Part shown: positions 1-6,682 of the stretch, piece by piece
How positions within the stretch are numbered: the first letter of the stretch is position 1
How the letters are laid out: each line of letters opens with the position of its first letter
Assembly: GCA_964523165.1 (NCBI GenBank)
Contig: CAZFXZ010000008.1
Location: forward strand, 1-29,015
DNA from: CAZFXZ01 sp964523165
GTDB taxonomy: Bacteria > Patescibacteriota > Patescibacteriia > JACRDY01
Reading direction: 5' to 3'
Length of the DNA stretch: 29,015 bases
Program-made: the position numbers and the translations under genes
The notes under the pieces: model-generated
What the model was told of the DNA's origin: nothing
The model's input: only the letters and a program-made list of their open reading frames with translations
Database searches by the model: none

Positions 1-1215
1 GTCAACGCCCCGGTCCAATTTTTGGCCACTTCGATCAGCGCCGACAGTTTCAAAGGTCGTATCGCTACTGGCCGCGTCCACAACGGCAAACTAATCGCTG
101 ATCAAAAAGTTAACTTAATTGATCGTCATGGCAAAATTACACCTTATAAAATCACATCGCTCATGACCTACCAAGGTCTGGGACGTGTTGAGGTGACTGA
201 AGTGGCCGCCGGTGACATCGCTGCTATTGCCGGTATCGACAATATCGACATTGGCAATACCGTGGCCGATATTGATAACCCCAGCGCTTTGCCAACTTTA
301 AAAATTGAAGAGCCGACCGTCAAAATAAACTTGTTGGTCAATGATTCACCGATGGCCGGCCAAGAAGGTAAATATGTGACTTCGCGTCAGATCAATGAAC
401 GCCTAGAAAAAGAATTGGAAACAGACATGGCTTTGCGAGTCGAGGCTAACCCCGACGGTGGTTGGATGGTGGCCGGTCGCGGCGAGCTTCATTTGGCGAT
501 TTTGTTGGAACGTTTGCGTCGCGACGATTATGAAGTCCAAGTTTCCCGGCCGCAAGTCATCACCAAAGAAGTCAACGGCAAAACTTTAGTCCCTTGGGAA
601 GAAGTCAGCATTGAAGTACCGGAAATTCACAGTGGCGTAGTCATTTCTAAACTTTCCGCCCGCCATGGTCAACTGCAAAACATGCAGACCGACGACAATG
701 GCATTACGCACTTACAATTTATCATCCCGACCTATGGCTTGTTTGGTTACAAAAGTGAATTTTTGATCGACACCAAGGGTTTAGGCATCATGAACAGTTT
801 GTTTTTTGATTATCAACCAGACCCAACAGAGTGGGCCGAACGTGAACGTGGCTCGCTCGTAGCTCACGAATCGGGTACGACTTCACTTTATAGTTTATTA
901 AATGCTCAAGAACGCGGTACGCTCTTTTTAGGACCGGGTATTACCGTTTACAAAGGCCAAGTCGTCGGTCAACACGCCCGACCTAAAGATATGTCGATCA
1001 ATGTTTGTCGCGGCAAACAATTAACCAACATGCGCTCTAAAGGTGAAGGTAGCGACGAACATTTTGACGCGCCAAAAATCATGGGCCTAGAAGACGCTTT
1101 AGAATATATCGGCGATGATGAGTTGGTCGAAATTACACCTCTCAATATCCGCATCCGCAAAAAAATCTTGGACGAAACCGAAGAACGTCGGCGCACCATG
1201 CACTTGCGTCAATAA
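1..1215 (+). CDS. typA: Translational GTPase TypA/BipA, 3' portion (5' end outside window)
   Basis: The reading frame is open from base 1, so the gene starts upstream; about 404 residues are visible against roughly 600 for the family. TypA/BipA is a ribosome-associated translational GTPase related to EF-G and LepA, involved in ribosome assembly and stress adaptation. The visible part lacks the GTPase domain. It begins in the beta-barrel domain II (FLATSISADSFKGRIATGRV), continues through the domain III segment with the motif GRGELHLAILLERLRR, the domain V-like stretch, and the BipA-specific C-terminal domain (VYKGQVVGQHARPKDMSINV and LTNMRSKGEGSDEHFDAP), which is diagnostic of TypA rather than EF-G or LepA. 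It ends with a basic tail and TAA. A promoter for the next gene lies in the following 70 bp, so the ABC genes are probably not simply read through from typA. The family call is very secure. Confidence 0.96.
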   Translation, partial: VNAPVQFLATSISADSFKGRIATGRVHNGKLIADQKVNLIDRHGKITPYKITSLMTYQGLGRVEVTEVAAGDIAAIAGIDNIDIGNTVADIDNPSALPTLKIEEPTVKINLLVNDSPMAGQEGKYVTSRQINERLEKELETDMALRVEANPDGGWMVAGRGELHLAILLERLRRDDYEVQVSRPQVITKEVNGKTLVPWEEVSIEVPEIHSGVVISKLSARHGQLQNMQTDDNGITHLQFIIPTYGLFGYKSEFLIDTKGLGIMNSLFFDYQPDPTEWAERERGSLVAHESGTTSLYSLLNAQERGTLFLGPGITVYKGQVVGQHARPKDMSINVCRGKQLTNMRSKGEGSDEHFDAPKIMGLEDALEYIGDDELVEITPLNIRIRKKILDETEERRRTMHLRQ

Positions 1216-1247
1216 AAACCGTACCGCGCTTGTCAAAGGGGCGATTT

Positions 1248-1276
1248 TTGACGTTGACCTGACTTTGCTCTATGAT
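1248..1276 (+). promoter_or_regulatory. Promoter of the ABC transporter operon (leaderless type)
   Basis: TTGACG (1248-1253), a 17-bp spacer and TATGAT (1271-1276) form a near-consensus housekeeping promoter. The start codon of the ATPase begins at 1286, only 9 nt after the -10 box, so the predicted transcript starts about 2-4 nt before ATG and has no room for a Shine-Dalgarno sequence. Confidence 0.7.
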
Positions 1277-1285
1277 AAACACTCT

Positions 1286-2083
1286 ATGGACATAATCGAA
1301 ATAAAAAATTTGAAAAAATCTTTCGGCGACTTTGTGGCTGTCGATGATATTTCTTTTAACGTCGCCACCGGTGAGATATTTGCTTTCTTGGGGCCCAACG
1401 GCGCCGGCAAATCGACGACCATCAAAATGATGACGACCCTCCTCCAACCCGACAGCGGCCAAATCAATATTAATGGCCACGATCCTGTCCGCCAATCCGC
1501 GGCTGTCCGACAAAGCTTTGGTATTGTTTTTCAAGATCAAAGTTTAGACGACGAGTTAACGGCTTGGGAAAACCTAGAATTCCACGGTGTACTATATGGT
1601 TTGGAAAAAAAACTCCGTCGATCACGCATTGATGACATGTTGAAATTTGTCGATCTGACCGATCGCCGCGACGATTTGGTCAAAGAATTTTCCGGTGGTA
1701 TGAAGCGTCGCCTAGAGATCGCCCGCGGCTTGCTTCATCATCCAAAAATCATTTTTCTTGACGAACCAACTTTGGGCCTTGACCCGCAAACCCGTAATCA
1801 CCTCTGGGGCTATTTAAAAAAACTAAATCAAGAAGAAAATATCACGGTCTTTTTTACCACTCACTACATGGAAGAAGCCGCCCGCTTGGCTCAACGGCTG
1901 GCTATTATTGATCATGGTAAAATCATCGCCATTGGCACCCCTGATGAGTTACAACAAAAAACCCACACTTCTTCATTAGAAGATGCTTTTTTGGCCCTGA
2001 CTGGACAAAATATCCGCGATGAAAAAGTCGGCAGTGCCGAACAAATGCGTCAGCACCGTCAGCTGTGGACCGGCAAACGTTAA
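1286..2083 (+). CDS. ABC transporter ATP-binding protein (DrrA/CcmA-like)
   Basis: Nucleotide-binding subunit of an ABC-2 type exporter, 265 residues, cytoplasmic and expected to dimerise under the membrane subunit encoded next. Visible motifs are Walker A GPNGAGKST (residues 36-44), Q-loop VFQDQSL (81-87), signature FSGGMKRR (135-142), Walker B IIFLDEP (155-161), D-loop GLDPQTR and the H-loop histidine in TTHYMEE (about 193). The whole pattern is that of the daunorubicin-resistance DrrA group and related drug, polysaccharide or lipid exporters. The open frame extends upstream to 1115 inside typA, but the ATG at 1286 starts the canonical beta-strand MDIIEIKNLKKSFG and sits directly after a promoter, so I take it as the start. 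The permease begins 5 bp after the stop. The substrate cannot be told from sequence. Confidence 0.93.
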   Translation: MDIIEIKNLKKSFGDFVAVDDISFNVATGEIFAFLGPNGAGKSTTIKMMTTLLQPDSGQININGHDPVRQSAAVRQSFGIVFQDQSLDDELTAWENLEFHGVLYGLEKKLRRSRIDDMLKFVDLTDRRDDLVKEFSGGMKRRLEIARGLLHHPKIIFLDEPTLGLDPQTRNHLWGYLKKLNQEENITVFFTTHYMEEAARLAQRLAIIDHGKIIAIGTPDELQQKTHTSSLEDAFLALTGQNIRDEKVGSAEQMRQHRQLWTGKR

Positions 2084-2088
2084 ACTAT

Positions 2089-2835
2089 ATGAGCACCATT
2101 TACATTTTGTGGCTTCGCCAAATCAAACGCTATTTTCGTTCCAAGTCGCGCATCGTTGGCTCGCTTGGTCAACCGCTATTATTTTTACTAGCTTTGGGTT
2201 ATGGTTTAGGCCCGGTTTTTGCTCAAGCCGGTCAAGGTAATTACCTAGAGTTTTTGGCACCGGGTATTATTGGCATGAGTATTATTTTTACTGCTATTTT
2301 TTCAGGCATTGAAATTATCTGGGATCGTCAGTTTGGATTTTTGAAAGAAACACTCGTCGCTCCCGTCTCGCGATTTAACATCATGCTGGGTCGGACTTTG
2401 GGCGGAGCAACGGTCGCGACTTTTCAGGGTTTATTGGTTTTTGTTATTGCCGTCATCGCCGGATTTAGGATTGACAATTGGCTGATGGTTTTTCCAGCTT
2501 TGTTGATTATGTTATTAACCGCTTTGCTATTTACGGCCATGGGCACAGCCATTGCTTCGCGACTCGAAGATATGCAAGGCTTCCAATTGATCATGAACTT
2601 TTTGATCATGCCTTTGTTTTTCTTGTCCGGCGCCCTCTTCCCACTTGGCGACGCGCCAAAAGTCTTGGGTCTGATCGCTCGTTTTGATCCCCTATCTTAT
2701 GGCATCGATGCCTTACGTCAATTGTTTATCGGCTTGTCGCACTTTGGTTTGACGACCGATATTGCCGTGCTCAGTTTAGTCACGGTAGCTTTTTTACTGA
2801 TCGGTAGTTGGCTATTTTCTAAAATCCAAATCTAA
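2089..2835 (+). CDS. ABC-2 type transporter permease
   Basis: Membrane subunit of 248 residues that pairs with the preceding ATPase. It shows a cytoplasmic amphipathic N-terminus (WLRQIKRYFRSKSR), about six hydrophobic segments, and the ABC-2 family features FLAPGIIGMSIIF, the LKETLVAPVSR loop and the late FLSGALFPLGDAP region followed by DPLSYGIDALRQL, which is typical of DrrB/NodJ-type permeases. The open frame has an earlier GTG at 2065 overlapping the ATPase; the ATG at 2089 is preferred because it lies 5 bp after the ATPase stop and begins the conserved N-terminal helix. Its stop codon overlaps the stop of the convergent DedA gene, with no terminator visible between them. Confidence 0.92.
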   Translation: MSTIYILWLRQIKRYFRSKSRIVGSLGQPLLFLLALGYGLGPVFAQAGQGNYLEFLAPGIIGMSIIFTAIFSGIEIIWDRQFGFLKETLVAPVSRFNIMLGRTLGGATVATFQGLLVFVIAVIAGFRIDNWLMVFPALLIMLLTALLFTAMGTAIASRLEDMQGFQLIMNFLIMPLFFLSGALFPLGDAPKVLGLIARFDPLSYGIDALRQLFIGLSHFGLTTDIAVLSLVTVAFLLIGSWLFSKIQI

Positions 2836-3443
2836 CGATGGCGCAGATGACGCCAGACAAACAAGCCTACCGCCGTCAGTAGTAGGACGATGATTAATAT
2901 ATCAAAAGTGTGAAAAAATTCTCTAATCGCTGACCAGTTGTCACCCATTTTTATACCCAACCAAGTAAAAAGTATACTCCAAGGTAAACTGCCCAAAGCC
3001 GTATAGAGAGTAAATTTTTGCCAATTCATGGCCACCAGTCCAGCCGGGAAAGAAATATAAGTCCGGATGACGGGCACAAAGCGTCCGATAAAAACAGCCA
3101 ACTCGCCGTGACGATCAAACCAGCGCTCGGCCCAATCAAGATCACGATGAGAAATCAAAATATACTTGCCATATTTTTCCAGCAATGGTCGGCCGCCCCA
3201 CAGACCAATGGCGTAGGCAGCTAACGAACCAACGATGTTGCCGACCGTGCCCATGATCACCACTAGCCAAAAATTTAGCTCTCCACCGGAGACCAAAAAG
3301 CCGGCGAAAGGCATGATGATTTCCGACGGTATGGGCAAACCGCAACTTTCCAAAGTCATCAACAACAAAACTCCGACATAGCCAAAAAACCCGATGACAG
3401 TGGTGATAAAAACCATTAACCAATCGATGATTACGGTCAACAT
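2832..3443 (-). CDS. DedA family integral membrane protein
   Basis: A protein of 203 residues in the DedA/SNARE-associated (VTT) superfamily, inner-membrane proteins proposed to act as lipid scramblases or transporters such as the undecaprenyl-phosphate flippases. Family hallmarks are ESCGLPIPSEIIMPFAGF near residues 31-48, the glycine-rich segment around GNIVGSLAAYAIGLWGG, the YGKYILIS loop and the signature FIGRFVPVIRTYISFPAG. Five or six hydrophobic segments are visible and the C-terminus is basic (WRHLRHR), as usual. It is transcribed alone, converging on the ABC permease with stop codons overlapping by 2 bp. Its promoter is of the leaderless type and lies back to back with the promoter of the candidate structured RNA. 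Confidence 0.93.
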   Translation of the reverse strand: MLTVIIDWLMVFITTVIGFFGYVGVLLLMTLESCGLPIPSEIIMPFAGFLVSGGELNFWLVVIMGTVGNIVGSLAAYAIGLWGGRPLLEKYGKYILISHRDLDWAERWFDRHGELAVFIGRFVPVIRTYISFPAGLVAMNWQKFTLYTALGSLPWSILFTWLGIKMGDNWSAIREFFHTFDILIIVLLLTAVGLFVWRHLRHR

Positions 3444-3452
3444 AGTGCCGGT

Positions 3453-3461
3453 ATTATAACA
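3453..3461 (-). promoter_or_regulatory. Extended -10 promoter of the DedA gene (leaderless type)
   Basis: Read on the minus strand the element is TGTTATAAT, a perfect extended -10. No good -35 is visible at 17 bp. Only 9 nt separate the -10 box from the ATG at 3443, so the mRNA should start 2-5 nt before the start codon. Confidence 0.65.
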
Positions 3462-3473
3462 AAAGTCGACCTC

Positions 3474-3501
3474 TTGCGCTATTTTTATTTGGTGCTACAA
3501 T
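3474..3501 (+). promoter_or_regulatory. Promoter of the candidate structured RNA
   Basis: TTGCGC (3474-3479), 16 bp, then TGCTACAAT with the -10 box at 3496-3501 and an extended TGn. Transcription should start near 3508-3510. It is arranged divergently with the DedA promoter, only about 15 bp from that gene's -10 element. Confidence 0.55.
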
Positions 3502-3508
3502 GCTTTTT

Positions 3509-3906
3509 AGCGTTAGCAGGCTCTTTTAAATTGAATAGTCTTGGTGGCGAATGTCCACGCCCGAGCGATCTCGTCGCAGTGATAGCTCGTCCCCACAGAG
3601 CAGGCCGTCTCGGGACGAACGCGCGCTGGACCGATTTCGCCAGTATAATTCCTCAGGCTTCCTCTGACACAAGGTTTGTTGGGGGGTCAGTCGGCCGTGA
3701 AGCAGGTTAATATTCCTGCACTAAGGAACCCTAACCATCGGAACCCTTAGCCGTACCTGAGGTCTTCGTCTCACAGACGTGCTGGATGTGGCCTCCAAGG
3801 CTCCTGTATTACACACCGCCCCAAAAGCGTTTTCTTGACCGAGCGTTTGACGCTTGGTAAGCCGCTGGCGGTTAGACAAGGGTTTGCTACTAATGCAGCC
3901 CTTTTT
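3509..3906 (+). ncRNA. Candidate large structured non-coding RNA of unknown family (about 400 nt)
   Basis: No credible protein is encoded here, but the stretch lies between an extended -10 promoter and an intrinsic terminator and is full of complementary segments. Hairpins seen by eye include GTGG/CCAC (about 3544-3560), CGAGC/GCTCG with an inner ATC/GAT, CGTC-TCGG-GACG, CTGG/CCAG, CTGAC/GTCAG with ACAA/TTGT inside, GCAGG/CCTGC, CTAAGG/CCTTAG, CGTC/GACG and AGCG/CGCT, plus a 7-bp long-range pairing CCTCAGG/CCTGAGG enclosing several of them. I looked for and did not find the RNase P core (GGAAAGTC), the tmRNA tRNA-like ends and tag codons, or the SRP tetraloop region. Two short segments resemble universal rRNA motifs but are isolated. 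It faces tRNA-Glu tail to tail. Confidence is moderate that an RNA is made; its function is unknown. Confidence 0.55.
3880..3906 (+). terminator. Intrinsic terminator of the structured RNA
   Basis: Stem GGGTTTGC (3880-3887) with GCAGCCC (3895-3901), with one bulged T and one G-U pair, a 7-nt loop, followed by TTTTTGTTTT. It defines the 3' end of the candidate RNA. Confidence 0.75.
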
Positions 3907-3920
3907 GTTTTGTCAAAAAC

Positions 3921-3951
3921 AAAAACACCCATCACGAGAATGGGAATTTTT
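3921..3951 (-). terminator. Terminator after tRNA-Glu (probably bidirectional)
   Basis: CCCAT (3928-3932) pairs with ATGGG (3940-3944) over a 7-nt loop. A-rich sequence on the left gives GTTTTTGTTTTTG on the minus strand, right after the tRNA 3' end; on the plus strand the stem is followed by AATTTTTG, so it can also back up the RNA terminator at 3880. Confidence 0.75.
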
Positions 3952-3952
3952 G

Positions 3953-4027
3953 TGGTGACTCCACGGGGAATCGAACCCCGATTACCAGGATGAAAACCTG
4001 GCGTCCTAACCGTTAGACGATGGAGCC
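3953..4027 (-). tRNA. tRNA-Glu (anticodon TTC)
   Basis: Cloverleaf on the minus strand: acceptor GGCTCCA pairs with TGGAGTC, the D-loop contains AACGGTTAGG, the anticodon arm is CCAGG-TTTTCAT-CCTGG giving TTC, and the T-arm is CGGGG-TTCGAAT-CCCCG. Discriminator A and CCA are genome-encoded, unlike the tRNA-Arg in this window. The 5' end abuts a scaffold gap whose far side repeats its last 12 bases. Confidence 0.97.
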
Positions 4028-4127
4028 NNNNNNNNNNNNNNNNNNNNNNNNNNNNNNNNNNNNNNNNNNNNNNNNNNNNNNNNNNNNNNNNNNNNNNNNN
4101 NNNNNNNNNNNNNNNNNNNNNNNNNNN
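4028..4127. other. Scaffold gap (100 N), probably of zero or negative true length
   Basis: Exactly 100 N. The 12 bases before the gap (4016-4027, gacgatggagcc) recur immediately after it (4128-4139), as expected when two overlapping contigs are joined by a default gap. A second tRNA copy inside the gap cannot be excluded. Confidence 0.85.
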
Positions 4128-4163
4128 GACGATGGAGCCGAGATAATAATCAAGAACAGCAAT

Positions 4164-4192
4164 ATACTATCGACTATTATTCGTCTTGTCAA
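4164..4192 (-). promoter_or_regulatory. Promoter of tRNA-Glu
   Basis: On the minus strand: TTGACA (4187-4192), 17 bp, TAGTAT (4164-4169). If the gap at 4028-4127 is an artefact, the predicted start lies roughly 20 nt upstream of the mature tRNA. Its -35 box overlaps the -35 region of the divergent tsaD promoter. Confidence 0.7.
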
Positions 4193-4212
4193 TAAATAAT
4201 AAGTGCGATAAT
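4186..4212 (+). promoter_or_regulatory. Promoter of tsaD-tsaE (leaderless type)
   Basis: TTGTCA (4186-4191) is followed after 15 bp by GATAAT (4207-4212) with an extended TGC before it. The ATG at 4225 is 12 nt downstream, so a leader of about 5 nt is predicted. It overlaps the tRNA-Glu promoter on the other strand. Confidence 0.6.
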
Positions 4213-4224
4213 CTACTGTCATCT

Positions 4225-5223
4225 ATGACCTATATTTTAGCTATAGAAACATCCTGTGATGAGACGGCCGTCGCGGTTATCAAAAAAACTGCGACCGGCA
4301 ATCGGATCATCTCTTCGGTCGTGGCCTCGCAGATCAAAATCCATCAAAAATATGGCGGCGTGGTACCCGAGGTTGCGGCCCGCGCTCATGCGATCAACAT
4401 CATTCCCGTCCTCGACGAAGCTTTATTACAAGCCAAAATTAATTTAAAAAAAATTGATGAATTGGCCGTAACGGTCGGACCGGGTTTACTAACTTCACTT
4501 TTAGTCGGCCTGCAAACCGCTCAAGCTATCAGCCTAGCTTTAAACAAACCGCTGATCGGCATCAATCATTTAGCCGGACATTTAGTCGCACCTTTAGCCG
4601 GCAAAAGTCAAAAATGGATCACCGCTCATTTGCCGGCCGTGGCTTTGATCGCTTCAGGTGGTCACACCGAAATTATTTTGATAAAAAAAATTGGTCAATA
4701 TAAAAAACTCGGCACGACGCGTGATGACGCAGCCGGTGAATGTTTTGACAAAATCGCCAAGCTTTTAAAACTACCTTATCCGGGTGGACCGCAAATCGCT
4801 AAACGCGCCGCCTTGGGTCGCGACACTATCAGCGACGTGCCACGACCGATGTTAAATCGTATCGGTTATGAATTTAGCTTTTCCGGTTTAAAAACCTGGG
4901 CTTTATATTATGTCCGTGATCACGGCTTACCAAAAGGCCAAAAATTGAATAATTTTTGCGCCAGCATTGAACAAGCCATCGTCGATGTTTTGGTCGGCAA
5001 AACTTTGCAGGCCGCCAAACAACATAAAGTCAAAAGTATTATCGTCGGCGGAGGTGTAGCTGCCAACTCCCGACTGCGAAAACAACTGACTTTTCTAGCT
5101 GATAGACCGGTGTTGATTTCGCCTTTAGAATTATGTGGTGACAACGCTGCCATGATCGGTCTAGCTGCGGCCCTAGACTACAAATCAGAAAAGTTAGTCG
5201 CCGATCCCAATTTATCTTTATGA
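4225..5223 (+). CDS. tsaD: tRNA N6-adenosine threonylcarbamoyltransferase TsaD
   Basis: TsaD (Kae1/Qri7/YgjD, formerly Gcp), 332 residues, cytoplasmic. Together with TsaB and TsaE it transfers threonylcarbamoyl from TC-AMP, made by TsaC, to A37 of ANN-decoding tRNAs. The ASKHA fold is evident from ILAIETSCDETAVAVI at the N-terminus, the metal-binding HLAGH histidines (H115 and H119), the phosphate loop segment ASGGHTEI, the FSGLKTW motif and the C-terminal GGDNAAMIG-type motif (here CGDNAAMIG) with its ligand Asp. Length is normal. An in-frame ATG exists at 4186, but the ATG at 4225 directly precedes the family N-terminus TYILAIETSCD and follows a promoter. It overlaps tsaE by 4 bp (ATGA), which links two partners of the same complex. 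No tsaB is visible in the window. Confidence 0.97.
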   Translation: MTYILAIETSCDETAVAVIKKTATGNRIISSVVASQIKIHQKYGGVVPEVAARAHAINIIPVLDEALLQAKINLKKIDELAVTVGPGLLTSLLVGLQTAQAISLALNKPLIGINHLAGHLVAPLAGKSQKWITAHLPAVALIASGGHTEIILIKKIGQYKKLGTTRDDAAGECFDKIAKLLKLPYPGGPQIAKRAALGRDTISDVPRPMLNRIGYEFSFSGLKTWALYYVRDHGLPKGQKLNNFCASIEQAIVDVLVGKTLQAAKQHKVKSIIVGGGVAANSRLRKQLTFLADRPVLISPLELCGDNAAMIGLAAALDYKSEKLVADPNLSL

Positions 5224-5642
5224 AAATTATTACTGCCAGTGACGCGGCTTTGCAAAAAGTCGGCTACAACTTAGCTAAAAAGTTGCGCGGCGGAGAAGTG
5301 ATTTTATTAAGCGGCGATTTGGGCGCGGGCAAAACGACTTTGGTCAAAGGTTTGGCTAAAGGTTTGGCGATAAAAAATAATATCAGTAGTCCGACGTTTG
5401 TCATTTACAAACCTTACGTCGTCAAACACAAAACTATCAAAACTTTCGTCCACGTTGATGTTTATCGCCTAGATAAAAAAACTTTATTTGAAGATATTGG
5501 TCTAGCTGATTACTTAGATCAGCCAGATACGGTAATGGCCATTGAGTGGGCCACTAAATTGGCTTTGCCAAAAAACATCAAAACCATTAACGTCGATATT
5601 ACCGTCAACAAAAACAATTCCCGCCAAATAATAATAAAATAA
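5220..5642 (+). CDS. tsaE: tRNA threonylcarbamoyladenosine biosynthesis ATPase TsaE
   Basis: TsaE (YjeE), 140 residues, the ATPase partner that regenerates the TsaB-TsaD complex during t6A synthesis. It shows Walker A GDLGAGKTT (32-40), the family motif SPTFVIYKPY, the DVYRL segment and the late EWATKL motif that contributes a tryptophan near the nucleotide. The length is a little short of the usual 150 or so, lacking only a C-terminal extension. Its ATG overlaps the tsaD stop, so translational coupling is likely. Immediately downstream lies a hairpin whose T-run is on the opposite strand, so termination of this operon is not obvious and it may read into antisense of the minus-strand gene. 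Confidence 0.96.
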   Translation: MKIITASDAALQKVGYNLAKKLRGGEVILLSGDLGAGKTTLVKGLAKGLAIKNNISSPTFVIYKPYVVKHKTIKTFVHVDVYRLDKKTLFEDIGLADYLDQPDTVMAIEWATKLALPKNIKTINVDITVNKNNSRQIIIK

Positions 5643-5670
5643 AAAAGCCGAGCGTTTATTGCAACTCGGC
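5641..5670 (-). terminator. Terminator of the pilB-ZAS operon, overlapping the last gene's stop codon
   Basis: GCCGAG (5647-5652) pairs with CTCGGC (5665-5670) across a 12-nt loop. On the minus strand the stem is followed by TTTTTT (5641-5646). The stop codon of the ZAS gene lies inside the loop. Confidence 0.75.
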
Positions 5671-5910
5671 CGTAGGCTCGGGGGTGATTTCGTCGTCGCG
5701 ACGACCGACGAAACCTGTCGCCGCCATTTGGTGATATTCACGTTCGCAGTCCGAGCACTGCGCAACGTGCGCGACAAAGCGGATGTCTTCGGCCGCCTGC
5801 TCGTTTCTGGCGTAACGATCGGCCAAGTTGGTCATGTACCGTTTGGCCGCATCGCAGTTCATGGCCGATCGGGGTTTTTGCCCTCCGACCGAACGCAGTC
5901 GCTGACTCAT
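5656..5910 (-). CDS. Small zinc-binding anti-sigma-like (ZAS/zf-HC2) protein
   Basis: A protein of 84 residues with C19, H48, C52 and C55 in the arrangement C-x28-H-x3-C-x2-C, the signature of the ZAS domain in zinc-binding anti-sigma factors such as RsrA and ChrR (core around HVAQCSDCEREYH). There is no membrane segment, so it would be a cytoplasmic, possibly redox- or metal-responsive regulator. A strong Shine-Dalgarno (AGGAGG, 5918-5923) precedes the ATG, and that ATG overlaps the stop of the upstream gene (ATGA). No sigma factor is adjacent; the only ECF sigma gene in the window lies 20 kb away. The zinc-site call is well supported, the anti-sigma role is inference, and some ZAS-type domains serve other purposes. 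Confidence 0.72.
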   Translation of the reverse strand: MSQRLRSVGGQKPRSAMNCDAAKRYMTNLADRYARNEQAAEDIRFVAHVAQCSDCEREYHQMAATGFVGRRDDEITPEPTAELQ

Positions 5911-6681
5911 ACCCTATCCTCCTTGTCAGCAAAATTGCCGACGATGTCAGATTTGACGTCACTGGTGACATCATTTAATAATGTTTCGTGTAGATTGTCA
6001 AGACGACCGAAACGTTGCGGACGTTCATCAAGCATATAAGACGGCAAGACTAAATATTGGCCGCCAATCCCGGTCTGGCGGCAAGTTTGCGACAAATCAT
6101 GGAGATCGTTTTCTTGTAAGCGATTTTGCTCGGTGGCTGATTTTTTTAAAGCTCTTTGATCAACTCGCCCCTCTGACGANNNNNNNNNNNNNNNNNNNNN
6201 NNNNNNNNNNNNNNNNNNNNNNNNNNNNNNNNNNNNNNNNNNNNNNNNNNNNNNNNNNNNNNNNNNNNNNNNNNNNNNNTAATTCACGTTTGGTGTACGT
6301 ATCTTCACGTTTTTCAGCTCGGACGTTGGCTTGCTGGCCAAAGGTCCTAGATAGCATCAACTCCCAACCAAAAATCATATTAGCCTGATGACAAAAATCA
6401 ACCAATTCCCGACCCGACAAATGATTAGCGGCTTGATCTTTGAGGCTGGCAAACATCGCCCGACGCAAAGAACGATATTCGTCGACGCTTATTTTTTCTC
6501 GTCTTTTATAAAGTTTTTGTAGACCGCCATCGATGACATCTCGATATGTTTTACCGCGTGCCAACAAACCAAAATCAACCTGCGGCAAGGGTTGATTTTT
6601 GCGACGTTTGGCGTCTAAAGCTTGAGTGGCTGAGGAAAAGTGAGCCTTTTCATGCAGGGCAAATGACGGACGTTCTCTCAT
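5907..6681 (-). CDS. Unknown protein in the pilB operon, interrupted by a scaffold gap
   Basis: The gene starts at 6681 (MRERPSFALHEKAHF), 1 bp after the stop of the preceding gene, and its frame runs about 133 residues to the gap at 6180-6279. Beyond the gap an open minus-strand frame continues for about 90 residues and ends with a TGA overlapping the ZAS start. The total span is not a multiple of three, as expected when the gap length is arbitrary, so I treat both parts as one gene. Composition is hydrophilic and charged, rich in Arg, Lys and Gln, with no signal peptide or membrane segment; a helical stretch includes VDEYRSLRRAMFASLKDQA. I do not recognise a family. Tight spacing on both sides puts it in the pilB-ZAS operon. 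Confidence 0.6.
5918..5923 (-). promoter_or_regulatory. Strong Shine-Dalgarno of the ZAS gene
   Basis: AGGAGG on the minus strand, 7 nt before the ATG at 5910. It lies inside the 3' end of the upstream gene. Most other genes in the window have no recognisable Shine-Dalgarno, so this one stands out. Confidence 0.7.
6180..6279. other. Scaffold gap (100 N) inside an unknown gene
   Basis: Exactly 100 N, a default gap length. Flanking reading frames on the minus strand both look coding, but their phase does not match across 100 nt, so the true length differs. Confidence 0.95.
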
Positions 6682-6682
6682 A

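Noticed and set aside
3697..3825. Fragments resembling rRNA: CAGGTTAATATTCCTG (23S-like) and TACACACCGCCC (16S-like)
   Set aside because: Each match is only 12-16 nt and the surrounding sequence does not continue as rRNA; the first also forms its own GCAGG/CCTGC hairpin. Not called as rRNA or rRNA pseudogene.
3474..3912. RNase P RNA, tmRNA or SRP RNA
   Set aside because: The size fits, but I could not find the RNase P GGAAAGTC core or its partner, the tmRNA tRNA-like ends and tag frame, or the SRP GGAAGGAAGC region on either strand.
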